From positions 1-64,000 of the forward strand of contig NZ_LWHG01000021.1 in the NCBI RefSeq assembly GCF_001625445.1: DNA of 64,000 nt. Reading direction: 5' to 3'. Within the stretch, counting starts at the first letter, position 1. The number at the start of each line of letters is the position of its first letter. Below are positions 63,407 through 64,000 of this stretch, piece after piece. The DNA is from Haladaptatus sp. R4. GTDB lineage: Archaea; Halobacteriota; Halobacteria; Halobacteriales; Haladaptataceae. Position numbers and translations under genes: made by a program. The notes beneath the pieces are model-generated. The model did no database searches and was not told the origin of the DNA. It saw only the letters and a program-made list of their open reading frames with translations.

Positions 63407-64000
63407 GCGAGGACGGGTTGGACGTGCTGGTGATCGGTCTCGACGGGGCGTGTCGCCCGATTCTCGAACCGATGTTCGAGACGGGGGCGCTCCCGAACCT
63501 CGAATCGCTGTTCGACGACGGGGTGTCCGGCCCGCTCGAATCCCAACTCCCGCCGTGGACGCCGAGCGCGTGGCCGTCGCTGTTTACCGGGGTGAACCCC
63601 GGCAAGCACGGCGTGTTCAGCTTTCTGGACTACGAGGGGTACGACTGGAACGTGGTGGACGGCGACGACGTTCGGGCCGAACCGCTCTGGGGACACCTCT
63701 CACGGCACGGGATCAGGAGCGTCGTCGTCAACGTCCCGGTCACGCACCCGCCACGCGACTTCGAGGGCGCGCTCGTGCCGGGATACATGGCTCCGGAATC
63801 ACCGGCATGTCACCCCGAGAACCTGCTCGCCGAACTCCGCGAGGCAATCGGGGAGTACCGGATCTATCCCGACACGACAGACGCGATGCCCGAGGAGGCC
63901 GCCGCCGAGTATCGTGACGTCGTGAAGTCCCGCGGTGGGGCGTTCCGGTATCTCGCCGACCGCTTCGAGCCCGATTTCGGCTTCGTGCAGTTCCAGCAGA
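63403..64000 (+). CDS. alkaline phosphatase/nucleotide pyrophosphatase-family protein, partial
   Basis: The GTG start gives SEDGLDVLVIGLDGACRPILEPMFETGALPNLESL, where the Asp of VIGLDGA is a metal ligand. PLESQLPPWTPSAWPSLFTGVNPGKHGVF contains the likely nucleophile Thr. This is the type I phosphodiesterase/pyrophosphatase fold. The gene is cut by the right window edge, so its length and C-terminal domains are unknown. It overlaps the asparagine-synthase-like gene by 4 bp; such pairs occur in haloarchaeal surface-polysaccharide clusters. Confidence 0.85.
   Translation, partial: MSEDGLDVLVIGLDGACRPILEPMFETGALPNLESLFDDGVSGPLESQLPPWTPSAWPSLFTGVNPGKHGVFSFLDYEGYDWNVVDGDDVRAEPLWGHLSRHGIRSVVVNVPVTHPPRDFEGALVPGYMAPESPACHPENLLAELREAIGEYRIYPDTTDAMPEEAAAEYRDVVKSRGGAFRYLADRFEPDFGFVQFQQ

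Overview
The window is chromosomal DNA from a haloarchaeon (Halobacteria). Most proteins are acidic, with GC-rich third codon positions and divergent or overlapping operons. Several genes have a TATA-like box about 25-30 nt before the ATG and no ribosome binding site, as expected for leaderless mRNAs. Markers agree: RpoD/RpoN/RpoK, archaeal ribosomal proteins, an intron-containing tRNA-Trp, HalOD1 proteins, a Tat-exported protein and the archaeal mevalonate route (mevalonate kinase, phosphomevalonate decarboxylase, isopentenyl phosphate kinase). The genus cannot be fixed from sequence alone.

Layout. 1-7.6 kb: short-chain dehydrogenase, HalOD1 protein, rhodanese, DCC-family protein, aminotransferase, PRC-barrel protein and a TrkA-N/DHH phosphoesterase. 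7.6-15.3 kb: tRNA-Lys with a tRNA-like inverted repeat, a Tat-exported aspartoacylase-type hydrolase with three repeat domains, LysE exporter, orphan DNA methylase, guaB and DUF5794/DUF5795-type proteins. 15.3-18.9 kb: tRNA-Trp followed by a stretch of small membrane proteins, gene remnants and two HalOD1 proteins. 18.9-27.2 kb: dinB, tpiA, a lipoprotein, an F420-dependent oxidoreductase, and the run hisC / adenylate-kinase-like / CDP-alcohol phosphatidyltransferase / mbf1. 27.3-37.7 kb: NAD-kinase-like protein, M28 and M42 peptidases, E1-alpha dehydrogenase, small proteins and the korA-korB-lrp cluster.

37.7-42.4 kb is an accessory locus. It holds a 1124-residue secreted PKD-type protein with a Tyr/Thr/Lys-rich C-terminal part and a membrane-anchored partner dense in N-glycosylation sequons. 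Base composition changes abruptly inside the large gene. 42.4-46.1 kb: mrp, moaA, a 24-bp tandem repeat and a second aspartoacylase-type hydrolase. 46.1-52.3 kb is the conserved information-processing cluster: tRNA-Ser, rps13, rps4, rps11, rpoD, tRNA-Leu, rpl18e, rpl13, rps9, rpoN, rpoK, eno, rps2. 52.4-61 kb: soluble chemotaxis transducer, mvk-ipk, a 0.7-kb palindromic non-coding region, nth, phosphomevalonate decarboxylase, an FAD oxidoreductase and small membrane proteins. The right end carries an asparagine-synthase-like gene overlapping an alkaline-phosphatase-family gene cut by the window edge.

Two things run through the window. First, at least nine otherwise conserved genes carry apparent single-base frameshifts (DCC protein, repeat hydrolase, DUF5794 protein, dinB, M42 peptidase, korA, korB, FAD oxidoreductase, asparagine-synthase-like). 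This density is best explained by consensus indel errors, so their coordinates here span both reading frames. Second, the non-coding DNA is rich in perfect palindromes: hairpin arrays between convergent genes, a pair of palindromes inside hisC, and two related inverted repeats whose arms look like a tRNA T-arm.
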